Assembly: GCA_025352265.1 (NCBI GenBank)
Contig: JANXTS010000002.1
Coordinates: 1 to 49,054 of the forward strand
DNA length: 49,054 nt
From: Variovorax sp.
Lineage (GTDB): Bacteria; Pseudomonadota; Gammaproteobacteria; Burkholderiales; Burkholderiaceae_C
Direction: 5' to 3'
The notes beneath the pieces were generated by a model. It saw only the letters and a program-made list of their open reading frames with translations, was not told where the DNA came from and ran no database searches. Position 1 is the stretch's first letter, and each line of letters opens with the position of its first letter. This document shows, piece after piece, positions 7,653 through 17,611 of this stretch. The translations under genes and the position numbers were made by a program.

Positions 7653-9131
7653 ATGACGTCGAGGCAACTTCGCATCGAGGAAAACACGGCGGGTGCGGAT
7701 GTACTGGCTGGTGCCACGCAGCCGTTCGAATACGAGATCACGGGGTTGATCGCCGAAGGTGACTTCGGCATCGTCTATCTCGCTTTCGATCCGTCTTCAC
7801 AGGAGCGCGTCGCCATCAGGGAATACCTGCCGACCAACCTAGCTGCCCGGTCGACCGAATCGCCCACCGTGGTCGTCAAGTCAGCGCGGCACGTCGACCT
7901 GTACCAGTCTGGTTTGCGTAGCTTCATCAACGAAGCCCGAACGCTCGAGCGCTTCGATCACCCGGCTATCGTCAAGGTGCTGCGCTGGTGGGAGGGCAAT
8001 GGCACGGCTTACATGGCCATGCCGTATTACGAAGGTCCGACACTAGCGAAATGGCTTGCCGACCTCGGCCAGGTGCCCGACGAAAAGCAACTCCTGGAGC
8101 TGCTGCACCCGCTGCTCGACGGGCTTGCTGCAATGCACGCCGTCCGGTGCTTGCATCGCGACATAGCGCCCGAAAAAATCCTCGTCACGCCCAACGGCCC
8201 GCTGTTGCTCGACCTCGGTGCGGCGCGCCGCGTGATCGGTAATGTCGTGCAGACGCCCAATGCAGCCCGCCAACGCGGTTTCGCACCCATCGAGCAATAC
8301 GGCGACGCGCCATCGATGAAGCAAGGTCCGTGGACCGATCTTTATGCGCTGGCGGCCGTTGCCTATGCAGCCATCACCGGCAAACGCCCGATGGCCGCTG
8401 TCGAACGTTTGATGGACGACCGGTTGGTGCTGGTTTCGGAGTTGGCCCAAGGTCGTTATAGCGTGCCGTTTCTCGCCGCGATCGATGCGGCCTTGGCACT
8501 GCGGCCGCCAGACCGTCCGCAAAGCGCGAACGCCTTCTGGGCGCAGCTCAACGGGCACGAAAGCGAGGCGATATCGGAGACTGCGGGCGCGTCCACGGAG
8601 GCCGTCGAGACGTACCCTACCTTGCCGGCTGCACTCGAACCGCTTGAGGAATACGCACCTCCGTCGGCTGTCGAGACGCGGCTCGATCTAAGCGCAATGG
8701 ATCCGCTGTGGTCGACTGGTGCAGCGCGCTCTGGCACTTCGGTCGGCACTCACCAGTTGCGGTTCAGGACGCGTTACTTCGTTATTGCGGCAATTTGCGT
8801 CGTGTTTGCCGCCGCCGTCATCGTCGGCGCCAATTTTCAGGCGCTCAAGTCGACGCAGATGCAAGAGGCGGTGCCGCGCCCGCGCGCAGCGGTCTCACCT
8901 GCACGCCCCGCGGTGGCCGCAGAGCCAGAGGCGTCGGCATTGCCGGAGCCCATGGTGATCTCTTCAACAGCGTCGACCCTGTCCGGCAGGGCGAAAGCGG
9001 CTACCCCCATCGCGACCGTCCGTTCAGTCGCCATCACTCGCAGCAAATGCAGCGAGCTTCTTCAATCCGCCTCGCTCGGACCACTCCGGCCCGGTGACGC
9101 ATCTCTTCTTCAAAGCGAATGCCGCCCATGA
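7653..9131 (+). CDS. Membrane-anchored Ser/Thr kinase-like protein with altered catalytic residues
   Basis: A 492-residue protein with an N-terminal eukaryotic-type kinase fold (about residues 28-300), a linker, one transmembrane helix (about 375-393) and a short Ala/Pro-rich C-terminal tail likely in the periplasm. Several positions are unusual. The glycine loop is AEGDFG at 34-39, with Ala in place of the first Gly. The beta-3 lysine is Arg56 in VAIRE. The catalytic loop is HRDIAPEK, with Asp170 kept but Lys175 in place of the metal-binding Asn. DFG is DLG at 187-189, and the helix-C Glu appears to be Glu94. The fold is therefore clear, but activity is doubtful. The stop overlaps the start of an OmpA-domain lipoprotein gene, so the two products are probably made together and may span the envelope. 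Confidence 0.88.
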   Translation: MTSRQLRIEENTAGADVLAGATQPFEYEITGLIAEGDFGIVYLAFDPSSQERVAIREYLPTNLAARSTESPTVVVKSARHVDLYQSGLRSFINEARTLERFDHPAIVKVLRWWEGNGTAYMAMPYYEGPTLAKWLADLGQVPDEKQLLELLHPLLDGLAAMHAVRCLHRDIAPEKILVTPNGPLLLDLGAARRVIGNVVQTPNAARQRGFAPIEQYGDAPSMKQGPWTDLYALAAVAYAAITGKRPMAAVERLMDDRLVLVSELAQGRYSVPFLAAIDAALALRPPDRPQSANAFWAQLNGHESEAISETAGASTEAVETYPTLPAALEPLEEYAPPSAVETRLDLSAMDPLWSTGAARSGTSVGTHQLRFRTRYFVIAAICVVFAAAVIVGANFQALKSTQMQEAVPRPRAAVSPARPAVAAEPEASALPEPMVISSTASTLSGRAKAATPIATVRSVAITRSKCSELLQSASLGPLRPGDASLLQSECRP

Positions 9132-10378
9132 CTTTTTCCAGCTCAATTTCCCCGAGTCCCTCTATGCTTTCTAGGCGTGGGCGCAAGGCAGCCTCTCTTG
9201 CCGCAACCTTGTCTGCGGCTCTGCTGTTGACCCTTGCCATCGCGGGTTGCGCCAGTACAGAGCCTCTTGCCATTACGGGCGCGCAACGCGTCGACCAAGC
9301 GGTCGCGCAAGTCACCGACGCACTGGTGGCGCAAACACAATCGTTATCAAGCAGGCTGGGCTCAAGCCGCCGCGGCGTGGTGCTCGATCCGATGATCGAC
9401 GCCGGCAGCGGCCAGCAAACCGCATCGACGCAGCTTTTGCAGGTCCGTGTTTCTGACCGCATCCGATCGAAGCACGCGTCGCTCGAGCTGTTGCCGTTTC
9501 AGCGCGTGAACCTCGACACGGCCAGCTATCTTCTGACCGGAACGCTCACGCGACAGCGCCAGGTCGGCAAGTCGCGCGGCGCATTGCAGATCAACCTCGC
9601 GTTGACCGATTTGCGCAAGGGCACTGTAGTGGCGCAGTCGTCGGCCATGATGCGTGACGACGAACTGGACAACACGCCACTCGCCTTCGAGCAAGACAGC
9701 CCGGTGCTGCCGAAAGATCGACTCATCGAGGGCTACGCGCGGACCACCATCACGCCGCCCGGGCAGCCAGCCGACGCGCATTACATGCAAAGTTTGCCGG
9801 TGGCGCCTATCGTCAGCGAGGCTGGCATTGCATACAACGCGGGTCGCTACCAGGACGCACTGACGCAGTACAAAGAAGCCAACGCCAGCCCTGCAGGCGA
9901 GCAGCTTCGCGTGTTGAGCGGGATCTATCTGGCGTCTGTAAAGCTTGACCGTCCGGCCGAAGCCGACAAGGCCTTTGGCAACATCGTCGCCTTCGGCATT
10001 GCCAACAAGCAACTCGGCGTGAAGTTCCTGTTCAACCCCGGAACCACCGTGTTCTGGTCCGACCCGAAGGTCAGCGGCCCATACGGCCTGTGGCTGGCGC
10101 GCATTGCCCAGGTCAGTACCCAAGCGAACGTCTGCATGGACATCGTCGGCCACACCAGCCGCACCGGCGCGGAGTCGCTCAACGATGCGCTGTCTCTGCA
10201 ACGAGCCAGCTACATCCGCCAGCGGCTGACTGGCTTGTCCGCGGTTTTGGGCGACCGCACGCGCGCGGCCGGGAAGGGCTTTCGCGAGACCATCATCGGC
10301 AGCGGAACCGACAACGCGATCGATGCTCTCGACCGCCGCGTCGAGTTCAAGATCGTCGGTTGCGACCGGGCCGGCTAG
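9119..10378 (+). CDS. OmpA-domain lipoprotein coupled to the kinase-like gene
   Basis: A lipoprotein of about 415 residues. A hydrophobic signal ends in the lipobox LAIAGC. The N-terminal half contains a domain with RGVVLDPMIDAGSG and SYLLTGTLTRQRQ, then a short TPR-like segment (AYNAGRYQDALTQYKEA), then a C-terminal OmpA-like domain (CMDIVGHTSRTG, NDALSLQRASYI, LDRRVEFKIVGC). Two cysteines flank the OmpA domain and may form a disulfide. The usual Asp in GHTD is Ser here, which could weaken peptidoglycan binding. Three in-frame ATGs (9119, 9128, 9164) could start it: 9128 makes an ATGA overlap with the kinase stop, and 9164 gives the most typical signal peptide. A paralogue lies at 43.2-44.6 kb. 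Confidence 0.85.
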   Translation: MPPMTFSSSISPSPSMLSRRGRKAASLAATLSAALLLTLAIAGCASTEPLAITGAQRVDQAVAQVTDALVAQTQSLSSRLGSSRRGVVLDPMIDAGSGQQTASTQLLQVRVSDRIRSKHASLELLPFQRVNLDTASYLLTGTLTRQRQVGKSRGALQINLALTDLRKGTVVAQSSAMMRDDELDNTPLAFEQDSPVLPKDRLIEGYARTTITPPGQPADAHYMQSLPVAPIVSEAGIAYNAGRYQDALTQYKEANASPAGEQLRVLSGIYLASVKLDRPAEADKAFGNIVAFGIANKQLGVKFLFNPGTTVFWSDPKVSGPYGLWLARIAQVSTQANVCMDIVGHTSRTGAESLNDALSLQRASYIRQRLTGLSAVLGDRTRAAGKGFRETIIGSGTDNAIDALDRRVEFKIVGCDRAG

Positions 10379-10414
10379 GCAAGGACTGTCAGGCCCGACG
10401 ATCAGGCAAGGCGT

Positions 10415-12538
10415 TCAGATCTGCTGCGGGTCAACGTCGACCAGCCAGCGGATCACGCCTTTGCCTTCAGCGCTGCGCCGCACCGTTTGCAACAACGGCT
10501 GCCATGTCGCCAACAGGCGTTGCAGCGCGGCCCGTGAGCCGCTCTCGATCAGCATCTGTGCGCGTTCCACGTTGGCAACGCGTTGGATTGCGAGCGGCAC
10601 TGCCGGATAGCGTGTGACGTGGTCTGCACCGGGCAACGAATCGGCCGCGGTGCTCGCAGCGGTCAGAAACGCCTGCGCCGCCTCCTGTGTCCGCGCGTCG
10701 GCGCGCAATAGCGCCTGGAACGCGAAGGGCGGCATGCCGGCGGCACGGCGTTGCTCCAGTTCGGAGGCGGCGAACGCCGCATAGTCGTGCTTGCGCAGGG
10801 CGGCAAACAGCGGATGCTGCGGGTGCGAGGTCTGGAGCCACATCTCGGCACGGCTGCCCTGCGCCGCGAGGTAAGCGGCATCGCGGCCGGCGCGTCCGGC
10901 CGACTGCATCAGCAATCCAAACAGGCGCTCGGGTGCCCGGAAATCGCTCGAGAACAAGGCGCCGTCAGGATTAACCGCGGCGACCAGCGTGATGCGACGA
11001 AAGTCGTGGCCCTTGGCGATCATCTGCGTGCCGACCAGCACATCGACTTGGCCGGAATGCACCGCCGCCAACTGCGATTCGAGCGCGCCTTCCTTGCGTG
11101 TGCTGTCGGCGTCGATGCGTGCGATACGAACGGCGCTGCCATCGGGCCGCTTCACATCGGCGAAGAGTTCCGCCAGGTGTTCTTCCAGCCTTTCAGTGCC
11201 ACGGCCTACTGGTGCGATGTCGGGGTTGCCGCAGGCCGGGCAAGCGCGAGGCACACGCTCGGTAAAGCCGCAATGGTGGCAACGCAGGGTGCGGTCGATC
11301 TTGTGGAACACGCGGTACGCGCTGCAATGAGGGCACTCGCTCTTCCAGCCGCAGTCGCCGCAGGCGAGCACGGGCGCGTAGCCTCGGCGATTCAGGAACA
11401 CCATGCTCTGTTCGCCGCGTGCGATGCGCTCGCCGATGGCCGCGAGCAACGCACCCGACAGCACCGTTTTCGGCGGTTGAAGGTTCATGTCGACGAGTCG
11501 AACCGTGGGCAACGCGCCGGCCCCTTCCGCGGTGCCGGCCTCGCTGCCGCCTCCGACGCCAATGCGCGACGGCATCGCTAGCCGCACGTAACGTCCGCCC
11601 GCGTCGTCGCCTTGCGCAGGACGGCTCTGGTGCCAGCTCTCGAACGACGGCGTGGCCGAGCCGAGGATAACTTTCGCGCCTTCGCGCTGCCCTCGCCACA
11701 CGGCCAGATCGCGTGCCGAGTAGCGCGCACCTTCCTGCTGCTTGTAGCTTGGGTCGTGCTCTTCGTCGACCACGATGAGCTTCAGCCCCGGCATGGATGC
11801 GAATACCGCCATGCGCGTGCCGAGCACGATACGCGCAGTGCCGCTGTGCGCCGCCAGCCAGCTTGCCAAGCGCTGCGGGTTGGTCATGCCGCTGTGCAGC
11901 GACACGACGGCGTCGCTGCCGAAGCGTGTCTTGAAGCGGGCTTCGAGTTGCGGTGTGAGATTGATCTCCGGCACCATGACCAGCGCCTGTGCCGTGGCGT
12001 CGCGTGCCAGCAGCTCGGCCACCGCCCGTAGATAGACCTCCGTCTTGCCGCTCCCGGTGCTGCCAAAAAGCAGGAACGGGCCGACCTCCAAGTCGAATCG
12101 CGCCAAGGCGGTCTGCTGCTCGGGGCTGAGCGCCACGGCGTTCGAGGCGTCGTCCGCGAGCACGTCGACCCGGCCAGTTGCCTTGCGCTTGAGGCGTCTC
12201 GCCAGCTGCGCCGTGCTCAGGTCGCGTAGCTGCGGGGGCAGCGCTGCCAATGCCACCTCGCCCAACGAGCGCTGGTAGTAGCGGGCCGCGAAGGCGACAA
12301 GGTCGCGCCACGCATCGCCCAGCGGCGCAAGGGCGTCCAATGCAGCGCCCACGGATTTGAGCGCCAGTAATGGGTCCGGGAGGGTTGCTCCCCATACCAC
12401 GCCGAGCACCTCCCGTGAACCCAAAGGCACACGAACGAGGGTGCCCGCTACAAGCGGCACGGAGCTTGCGTAAGTCAAAAGTTCTCCCATCGCACTGTGT
12501 GCGGGAGTCTGCACCGCCACCTCAACGTGCCAGTTCAT
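10415..12538 (-). CDS. priA: Primosomal replication restart helicase PriA
   Basis: A 707-residue superfamily 2 helicase that reloads the replisome at collapsed forks. An N-terminal fork-DNA-binding domain (GTLVRVPLGSREVLGVVWG) precedes the helicase core with Walker A GSTGSGKTEVY, the DEEH box in VVDEEHDPSYKQQ and motif III GSATPSFES. The zinc-binding cysteine set is complete (CGDCGWKSECPHC, then CHHCG and CPACGNPDI). The length is typical. It is transcribed in the same direction as hemE but with a 357-base gap holding its own regulatory DNA, including two DnaA-box-like sites. Confidence 0.97.
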   Translation of the reverse strand: MNWHVEVAVQTPAHSAMGELLTYASSVPLVAGTLVRVPLGSREVLGVVWGATLPDPLLALKSVGAALDALAPLGDAWRDLVAFAARYYQRSLGEVALAALPPQLRDLSTAQLARRLKRKATGRVDVLADDASNAVALSPEQQTALARFDLEVGPFLLFGSTGSGKTEVYLRAVAELLARDATAQALVMVPEINLTPQLEARFKTRFGSDAVVSLHSGMTNPQRLASWLAAHSGTARIVLGTRMAVFASMPGLKLIVVDEEHDPSYKQQEGARYSARDLAVWRGQREGAKVILGSATPSFESWHQSRPAQGDDAGGRYVRLAMPSRIGVGGGSEAGTAEGAGALPTVRLVDMNLQPPKTVLSGALLAAIGERIARGEQSMVFLNRRGYAPVLACGDCGWKSECPHCSAYRVFHKIDRTLRCHHCGFTERVPRACPACGNPDIAPVGRGTERLEEHLAELFADVKRPDGSAVRIARIDADSTRKEGALESQLAAVHSGQVDVLVGTQMIAKGHDFRRITLVAAVNPDGALFSSDFRAPERLFGLLMQSAGRAGRDAAYLAAQGSRAEMWLQTSHPQHPLFAALRKHDYAAFAASELEQRRAAGMPPFAFQALLRADARTQEAAQAFLTAASTAADSLPGADHVTRYPAVPLAIQRVANVERAQMLIESGSRAALQRLLATWQPLLQTVRRSAEGKGVIRWLVDVDPQQI

Positions 12539-12632
12539 GGCCGCCTCCGGTACGCGTGGTTCTTAAAGCGAAGTTGAACAAGACGGGTTAAGTCGTTGAT
12601 TTGCTTGCGCTTTGCAGGCCATCCAGAGTTTG

Positions 12633-12641
12633 TGTGGATAA
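12633..12641 (-). promoter_or_regulatory. DnaA box (consensus), upstream of priA
   Basis: On the minus strand this reads TTATCCACA, an exact match to the DnaA-box consensus. It lies about 95 bases before the priA start codon, so DnaA could regulate priA or be titrated here. Confidence 0.55.
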
Positions 12642-12819
12642 CTTTGTTGATATCCTTGCCTGAGACGCCGCAGAGGCCCGCAAATCAAGGGCTTCGCTGA
12701 AATGCCTGCAAAAAAAGCAAATCTGAAAAACCATATAAATCAATGACTTAGGAGCGCTATCGCTTTAGGAGCGGGGAATACTTCACACATGCTGTTTTTC
12801 CGCACCGCAGCAAGACTTT

Positions 12820-12828
12820 TGTGCATAA
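12820..12828 (-). promoter_or_regulatory. DnaA-box-like site
   Basis: On the minus strand this reads TTATGCACA, which fits the relaxed DnaA consensus TTWTNCACA. It is in the same orientation as the stronger site 187 bases away. A single site of this quality could arise by chance. Confidence 0.4.
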
Positions 12829-12895
12829 GTCAATTGTCGCTCGTGGTTTTTGAGGGTTGACAAACGTGAACGTGCTTGATCGGCCTTACAGCCGC

Positions 12896-14023
12896 TCACA
12901 GTTCTTTCTGATTCTTCAGGGAACTGCGCGCCGCACGTGAGTGCAAATGAACCGCATCGACCAACGCCGAAACGTGCTCCGGCGGCGTGAACTGGCTGAT
13001 GCCATGACCGAGGTTGAATATGTGGGTGGGGCCGGTTGTCGTGCGGTCGGTGTGCGGCACGCCGAAGCTGTTGAGCACCTTCACGACCTCTGCTTCGATC
13101 TGCGCAGGCGGCGCGAACAGCACGTTCGGATCGATGTTGCCTTGAAGCGCTTTGGCACCTTGGCCGTCGCCCATCAGCGCGCGCGCCTTGCCGAGATTCA
13201 CCGTCCAGTCGAGCCCGAGCACCTCGCAATCAAGCGACCGCATGGCCTCCAGCCACGGGCCTCCCCCTTTTGTGAAAACGATGCGGGGCACCGGCGCGCC
13301 ATCGATGCCATTGCGCCGCAACCGGGTGAGCACCCGCGCGGTGTATGCCAGACTGAATTCCTGGAAGGCGCCGTCGGCAAGCACGCCGCCCCAGCTGTCG
13401 AACACCATCACGGCTTGCGCGCCGGCATCGATCTGGGCGTTGAGGTAGGCCGCGACGGCATCGGCGTTTACCGAGAGCAGTTTGTGCATGAGGTCGGGGC
13501 GACCGTAGAGCATGCTTTTGACCCGCCGATAGTCGCTGCTGCCTGCGCCCTCCACCATATAACAGGCAAGCGTCCAGGGGCTGCCCGAAAAGCCGATCAG
13601 CGGTACGCGGCCGCCGAGCGCATGACGGATCGACGTCACCGCGTCGAATACGTACCGAAGCTTCTCCATGTCCGGCACTTCGAGCGCGGCGATCGAGGCC
13701 TCGTCACGCACCGGACGGGCGAAGCGCGGGCCTTCGCCCGCCTCGAACGACAAGCCCAGGCCCATCGCATCGGGCACGGTCAGGATGTCGGAAAAGAGGA
13801 TCGCGGCGTCGAGCGGATAGCGAGCCAGTGGCTGCAGCGTGACTTCAGTCGCGTAGTCGACGTTGGTCGCGAGCCCCATGAAGCTGCCGGCGCGAGCGCG
13901 TGTGGCGACGTATTCGGGCAAGTAACGGCCAGCTTGGCGCATCAACCAGACCGGCGTGTGGTCGGTGGCCTGACGCCAGCAGGCGCGCAAAAACGTGTCG
14001 TTTTGGAGAGGTGCGAAGGGCAT
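12896..14023 (-). CDS. hemE: Uroporphyrinogen decarboxylase
   Basis: Heme biosynthesis enzyme that removes four carboxyl groups from uroporphyrinogen III to give coproporphyrinogen III in the cytosol. The family signatures are present: [15 protein letters not shown] near residue 24, the conserved Asp in [30 protein letters not shown], and FNLGHGI near the C-terminus. The ATG at 14023 gives a 375-residue protein of normal length. An earlier in-frame ATG would add 20 residues unlike the family. It diverges from the OYE-family gene with under 100 bases between the starts, so the promoters must be close or overlapping. Confidence 0.97.
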   Translation of the reverse strand: MPFAPLQNDTFLRACWRQATDHTPVWLMRQAGRYLPEYVATRARAGSFMGLATNVDYATEVTLQPLARYPLDAAILFSDILTVPDAMGLGLSFEAGEGPRFARPVRDEASIAALEVPDMEKLRYVFDAVTSIRHALGGRVPLIGFSGSPWTLACYMVEGAGSSDYRRVKSMLYGRPDLMHKLLSVNADAVAAYLNAQIDAGAQAVMVFDSWGGVLADGAFQEFSLAYTARVLTRLRRNGIDGAPVPRIVFTKGGGPWLEAMRSLDCEVLGLDWTVNLGKARALMGDGQGAKALQGNIDPNVLFAPPAQIEAEVVKVLNSFGVPHTDRTTTGPTHIFNLGHGISQFTPPEHVSALVDAVHLHSRAARSSLKNQKEL

Positions 14024-14115
14024 GCGAGGATTGTCGCAGGGGCTTTTGCGGGCGGGTCCGTCGAAGAGTCGCATTGTTGGCATGCTGCCTCGAGCCCAAC
14101 TTACCGAATTTGCTC

Positions 14116-15231
14116 TTGAACGCTCTTTTTTCGCCTTTCACCTTGCGTGATCTCACGGTGCCCAATCGCATCGTCGTCGCGCCGATGTGCCAGTACTCCG
14201 CCACCGACGGGCAAGCCAACGCCTGGCATCTGATTCATCTCGGCGGCCTCGCCTTGTCGGGGGCGGGCATGTTGATCATCGAAGCCACGGCGGTCGAGGC
14301 ACTGGGCCGAATCACACCCGGCGACCTTGGGCTGTGGGACGACACTACCGAGGCGGCATTTGTTCCTCTGCTCGCCGCCATCCGTCAGGTTTCAAACACG
14401 GCCGTCGTGATGCAGATTGCCCACGCCGGTCGCAAGGCATCTAGCCAAGTCCCGTGGGACGGCGGGCAGCTCATCTCTGCGGATGCTGCGGATGGCTGGG
14501 TGCCGCACGCGCCGTCGCCCGTGCCGCAGAAAGAAGGCGAGGCTGCACCGCTGGCGCTCGATGCTGCAGGCTTGCTGCGCGTGCGCGATGCCTTCGTCGC
14601 GACCGCCAGGCGCGCAGCGCGGCTCGGCATCGACGGACTCGAGGTGCACGGAGCGCACGGCTATTTGCTGCACCAGTTCTTGTCGCCCATCAGCAACCGG
14701 CGTACCGACCAATATGGCGGATCGCTCGAGAACAGGATGCGCTTCCCGCTGGAAGTGTTCGACGCAGTGCGCGCTGCCTTTCCGGCCGACAAGCCGGTGG
14801 GGCTGAAAGTTTCTGCGAGCGATTGGGTCGAAGGCGGTTGGGACATCGAGCAGACCATCGCTTTTGCCAAAGAGTTGAGAACGCGCGGCGTCGACTGGAT
14901 CGATGTCTCATCCGGCGGCATCTCTCCACTGCAGAAAATCAGCGTCGGCCCGGGCTACCAGGTGCCTTTTGCCAAGGCGGTCAAAGAGGCGACGGGTGTG
15001 ACGACCATGGCTGTCGGCCTGATCACCGAGGCGCGGCAGGCCCAAGACCTGATCGCCAGCGGGCAGGCCGACTTCGTCGCACTGGCCAGAGCGATGCTGT
15101 ACGACCCGCGCTGGGGTTGGCACGCGGCGGCCGAACTCGGTGCGACGGTCGAGGCACCACCACCTTACTGGCGGGCACCGCCGCGCAAGCATCAGGCCAT
15201 CTTCGGGGACACTTCTTCGGGCGCACGCTGA
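14116..15231 (+). CDS. Old Yellow Enzyme family NADH:flavin oxidoreductase (YqjM-like)
   Basis: FMN-dependent ene-reductase of about 371 residues. The YqjM-class features are visible: [16 protein letters not shown] at the start, [11 protein letters not shown] with the redox-tuning Cys, [23 protein letters not shown] with the substrate-binding His pair, and [10 protein letters not shown]. The physiological substrate cannot be told from sequence. No ATG is in place; the start is probably a TTG at 14116 (NALFSPF) or at 14110. The region from 13900 to 14110 in the same frame belongs to the hemE-side intergenic and antisense sequence and is not counted as coding. Confidence 0.92.
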   Translation: MNALFSPFTLRDLTVPNRIVVAPMCQYSATDGQANAWHLIHLGGLALSGAGMLIIEATAVEALGRITPGDLGLWDDTTEAAFVPLLAAIRQVSNTAVVMQIAHAGRKASSQVPWDGGQLISADAADGWVPHAPSPVPQKEGEAAPLALDAAGLLRVRDAFVATARRAARLGIDGLEVHGAHGYLLHQFLSPISNRRTDQYGGSLENRMRFPLEVFDAVRAAFPADKPVGLKVSASDWVEGGWDIEQTIAFAKELRTRGVDWIDVSSGGISPLQKISVGPGYQVPFAKAVKEATGVTTMAVGLITEARQAQDLIASGQADFVALARAMLYDPRWGWHAAAELGATVEAPPPYWRAPPRKHQAIFGDTSSGAR

Positions 15232-15347
15232 TCGCGATCGATCTGAGTCCGTCGCGATGTAGCCGCCGCAGGGCAGCGATCGCCTGGCGTACTGTTCGTA
15301 TGTGGACGAGTGCGCCTGGCACGGCATCCCGTCAGGCGAAGTTCACT

Positions 15348-16646
15348 TCAGGCCGGCACCCCATAAGGCCGCGGCGCTCGCCGCTGATACAGCACCAGCG
15401 TGGCGATCAGCCCGCAGATCGCAGCGGTTGTCATCCACAGACCGGGCGCGCCCTTGTCACCCGTCATCTCGATCAACCCGGTCGCGATGGCCGGCGTGAA
15501 GCCGCCGAAGATGGCGGTCGCCAGGCTGTATGCCAGCGAGAAACCGGCAGTGCGCACGTTGACCGGCATCACCTCGGTGAGCGCCACTACCATCGCGCCG
15601 TTGTAGCTGGCGTACAGGAACGACAGCCACAGTTCGACTTCGAGCATGTGAACAAAGCTCGGCGAACCGACGAGCCATTTCAGCGACGGGTATGCGGTGA
15701 GGATCGTCAGCACCGTGAAGATGATCAGCAGCGGCTTGCGGCCCACGCGGTCAGACAACGCGCCCATTGCCGGCAACCAGATGAAGTTCGAAATGGCGAC
15801 GCACAACGTGACGATGAGCGCATCGGTGGTGCTCAGGTGCAGCACCGCCTTGCCGAAGGTCGGCGTGTAGACCGTGATGAGATAGAAGCTCACGGTCGTC
15901 ATCGACACCAGCATCATCCCCGCGACGACCAAGCCCCAGTTGGCGACCATCGACTGGAAAATCTCGCGGGCATCCGGGCGGTGCTTGCGCGCCATGAACT
16001 CTTCGGTCTCCTGCAGCGAGCGGCGCAAAAAGAAAAGCACCGGCACGATCAGGCATCCGAAGAAAAACGGAATGCGCCAGTAGAAGTCGGTGACTTCGAC
16101 TTGGGTAAAGGTCACGTTGAGCCAGTAACCCAGCGCCGCTGCGACGACGATCGCTACCTGCTGACTGGCCGACTGCCACGCCACGTAAAAGCCCTTGTGG
16201 CCCGGCGTCGCTATTTCAGATAGGTACACCGACACGCCGCCCAGCTCCACGCCGGCCGAAAAACCTTGCAGCAAACGGCCGATGAGCACCAAAAAGGGCG
16301 CCGCCAGGCCGATGGTCGCGTAGCCCGGCACACAGGCGATGAGCAGGGTGCCGACCGCCATAAGCGCCAGCGTGACGATCAGGCCCTTGCGACGTCCGAC
16401 CCGGTCGACGTAGGCGCCGAGAAAGATGGCACCAAGCGGGCGCATCAGGAAACCCGCGCCGAAGGTCATGAACGTCAACATCAACGAGGCGAACTCGTTG
16501 CCGGTCGGAAAGAACGCCTTCGAGATCTGCGTGGCATAGAAGCCGAAGAGAAAGAAGTCGAACATCTCCATGAAGTTGCCACCGGTCACGCGCAGGACGT
16601 TGGCAAATTTCGAGGAGGAAGCGATTGAGGTCGTTCCTGGTGTCAT
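15348..16646 (-). CDS. MHS-family MFS symporter, citrate/tricarballylate type
   Basis: A 432-residue, 12-helix major facilitator of the metabolite:H+ symporter family. It resembles the CitA/TcuC citrate and tricarballylate symporters closely across the first half: [58 protein letters not shown] and [12 protein letters not shown]. The second half has the matching DRVGRKP loop. It most likely imports citrate or a related tricarboxylate with protons. No TcuA/TcuB genes or citrate-catabolic enzymes are nearby, so the substrate remains open. It is convergent with the OYE gene and appears to be a single-gene unit. Confidence 0.9.
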   Translation of the reverse strand: MTPGTTSIASSSKFANVLRVTGGNFMEMFDFFLFGFYATQISKAFFPTGNEFASLMLTFMTFGAGFLMRPLGAIFLGAYVDRVGRRKGLIVTLALMAVGTLLIACVPGYATIGLAAPFLVLIGRLLQGFSAGVELGGVSVYLSEIATPGHKGFYVAWQSASQQVAIVVAAALGYWLNVTFTQVEVTDFYWRIPFFFGCLIVPVLFFLRRSLQETEEFMARKHRPDAREIFQSMVANWGLVVAGMMLVSMTTVSFYLITVYTPTFGKAVLHLSTTDALIVTLCVAISNFIWLPAMGALSDRVGRKPLLIIFTVLTILTAYPSLKWLVGSPSFVHMLEVELWLSFLYASYNGAMVVALTEVMPVNVRTAGFSLAYSLATAIFGGFTPAIATGLIEMTGDKGAPGLWMTTAAICGLIATLVLYQRRAPRPYGVPA

Positions 16647-16762
16647 CGTTGGAGTCTCAAGTCGTTGGCGGTAAAGCCCGCGAAGCTAGCCAACCACACT
16701 TGACCGGAAGCTGACTTGAGCAATGGGCCTTGGCCTATGCCCTGCGTTCGGCCCCTGTCTGG

Positions 16763-17521
16763 CTAGACTTTGTACCGGACCGAGTTCCCGTAGGCGCGCG
16801 TCGTTGCAGCCGAAATCGGTTTGCCGCCGAAGGCTTCACTCAACGCCTGGTTCACATAGTTGGTCGCGGTTTTGACATCGTCGGGTCGAGAAGAGGCGAT
16901 GCTGTCGATGGCGCCTGCGTAGATCAGCATCCCCGTGGGGTCGACGATGGAGATATGCGGCGTGGTGCGCGCACCGTAAGCCTGGCCGATAGCACCGTCT
17001 TCGTCCATCAGCACGGCGCTCGGCGCGGCACCGTGCTTTTTCATCCAGTTGTCGAGCGCGGCCGGCTTCAGGTAGTCGTTGGCGGCGCGTTCGGTCGAGT
17101 TGATGGACAGCCAGACCACGCCCTTGGACGTTGCGGACCTTTGGGTGGCCGCCATGTTTCCGCTGCCGTAGTGCTTGCGAACGAACGGGCAGCCGGGGTT
17201 GGTCCATTCGAGCACCACGAACTTGCCTGCGAAGTCCGAAAGCTTGTGCTGTTGGCCTTGGGTGTCGACGGCGATGAAGTCGGGCGCCTGCTGACCGACG
17301 GAGGGCGCTGCGAAGGCGTTGGTGCCCATCAAAAAGGTGGCGCCCAGCGCCACAGCCGCCGCCATGACGGCGCGGCGCGAGGCGCGGTCGAGTGCGGCAC
17401 GGGCGTTGCGCGCGCTTTGCGCGACACGGCGGGTGCGGGATGGAGAGGACGGCAGGTTGGTTGATCCGCGCGATTCGCCGGCTTTGCTGGATTCAGTTTG
17501 GGATGGAGGTGGCTGGGCCAA
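16763..17521 (-). CDS. Exported thioredoxin-fold (AhpC/TSA-type) protein
   Basis: A thioredoxin-fold protein of 252 residues. The core starts at APSVGQQAPDF and carries WTNPGCPFVRKHYGSGNM, a signature of a peroxiredoxin/TlpA-like group with one active-site cysteine rather than CxxC. PHISIVDPTGMLIYAG supplies the cis-Pro region. An unusually long N-terminus of about 50 residues precedes SRRAVMAAAVALGATFL, which resembles a twin-arginine or plain export signal. The start is a TTG, supported by AGGAG six bases before it. It follows dsbD by about 90 bases on the same strand, so the DsbD-type reductase is a likely electron donor. Confidence 0.85.
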   Translation of the reverse strand: MAQPPPSQTESSKAGESRGSTNLPSSPSRTRRVAQSARNARAALDRASRRAVMAAAVALGATFLMGTNAFAAPSVGQQAPDFIAVDTQGQQHKLSDFAGKFVVLEWTNPGCPFVRKHYGSGNMAATQRSATSKGVVWLSINSTERAANDYLKPAALDNWMKKHGAAPSAVLMDEDGAIGQAYGARTTPHISIVDPTGMLIYAGAIDSIASSRPDDVKTATNYVNQALSEAFGGKPISAATTRAYGNSVRYKV

Positions 17522-17611
17522 CTTGGACTCCTGTCAGTGAAAAATCAAACACCGACGACAGCTTAGACCGCTTTTCTAACGCTGGTGTGACAACCCGTAG
17601 CCCCCCGAGAT

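Larger units (their letters stand above)
12539..12895. other. 357-base intergenic region between hemE and priA
   Basis: No gene is seen. The stretch is AT-richer than its flanks and holds two DnaA-box-like sites (12633-12641 and 12820-12828). It also holds a 9-base direct repeat TTAGGAGCG at 12748-12756 and 12765-12773, the two copies flanking CTATCGC. The repeat resembles short interspersed AGCGCT-type repeats seen between genes in Comamonadaceae; that comparison is from memory. The priA promoter must lie here on the minus strand. Confidence 0.6.

Noticed and set aside
12941..14119. Plus-strand open frame opposite hemE
   Set aside because: It mirrors hemE, which is certain, and it has no protein-like features.
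14454..16223. Long plus-strand open frame of 589 codons
   Set aside because: It lies over the OYE-family gene in another frame and antisense to the citrate-type transporter. Its Arg/His-rich translation is typical of high-GC shadow frames.
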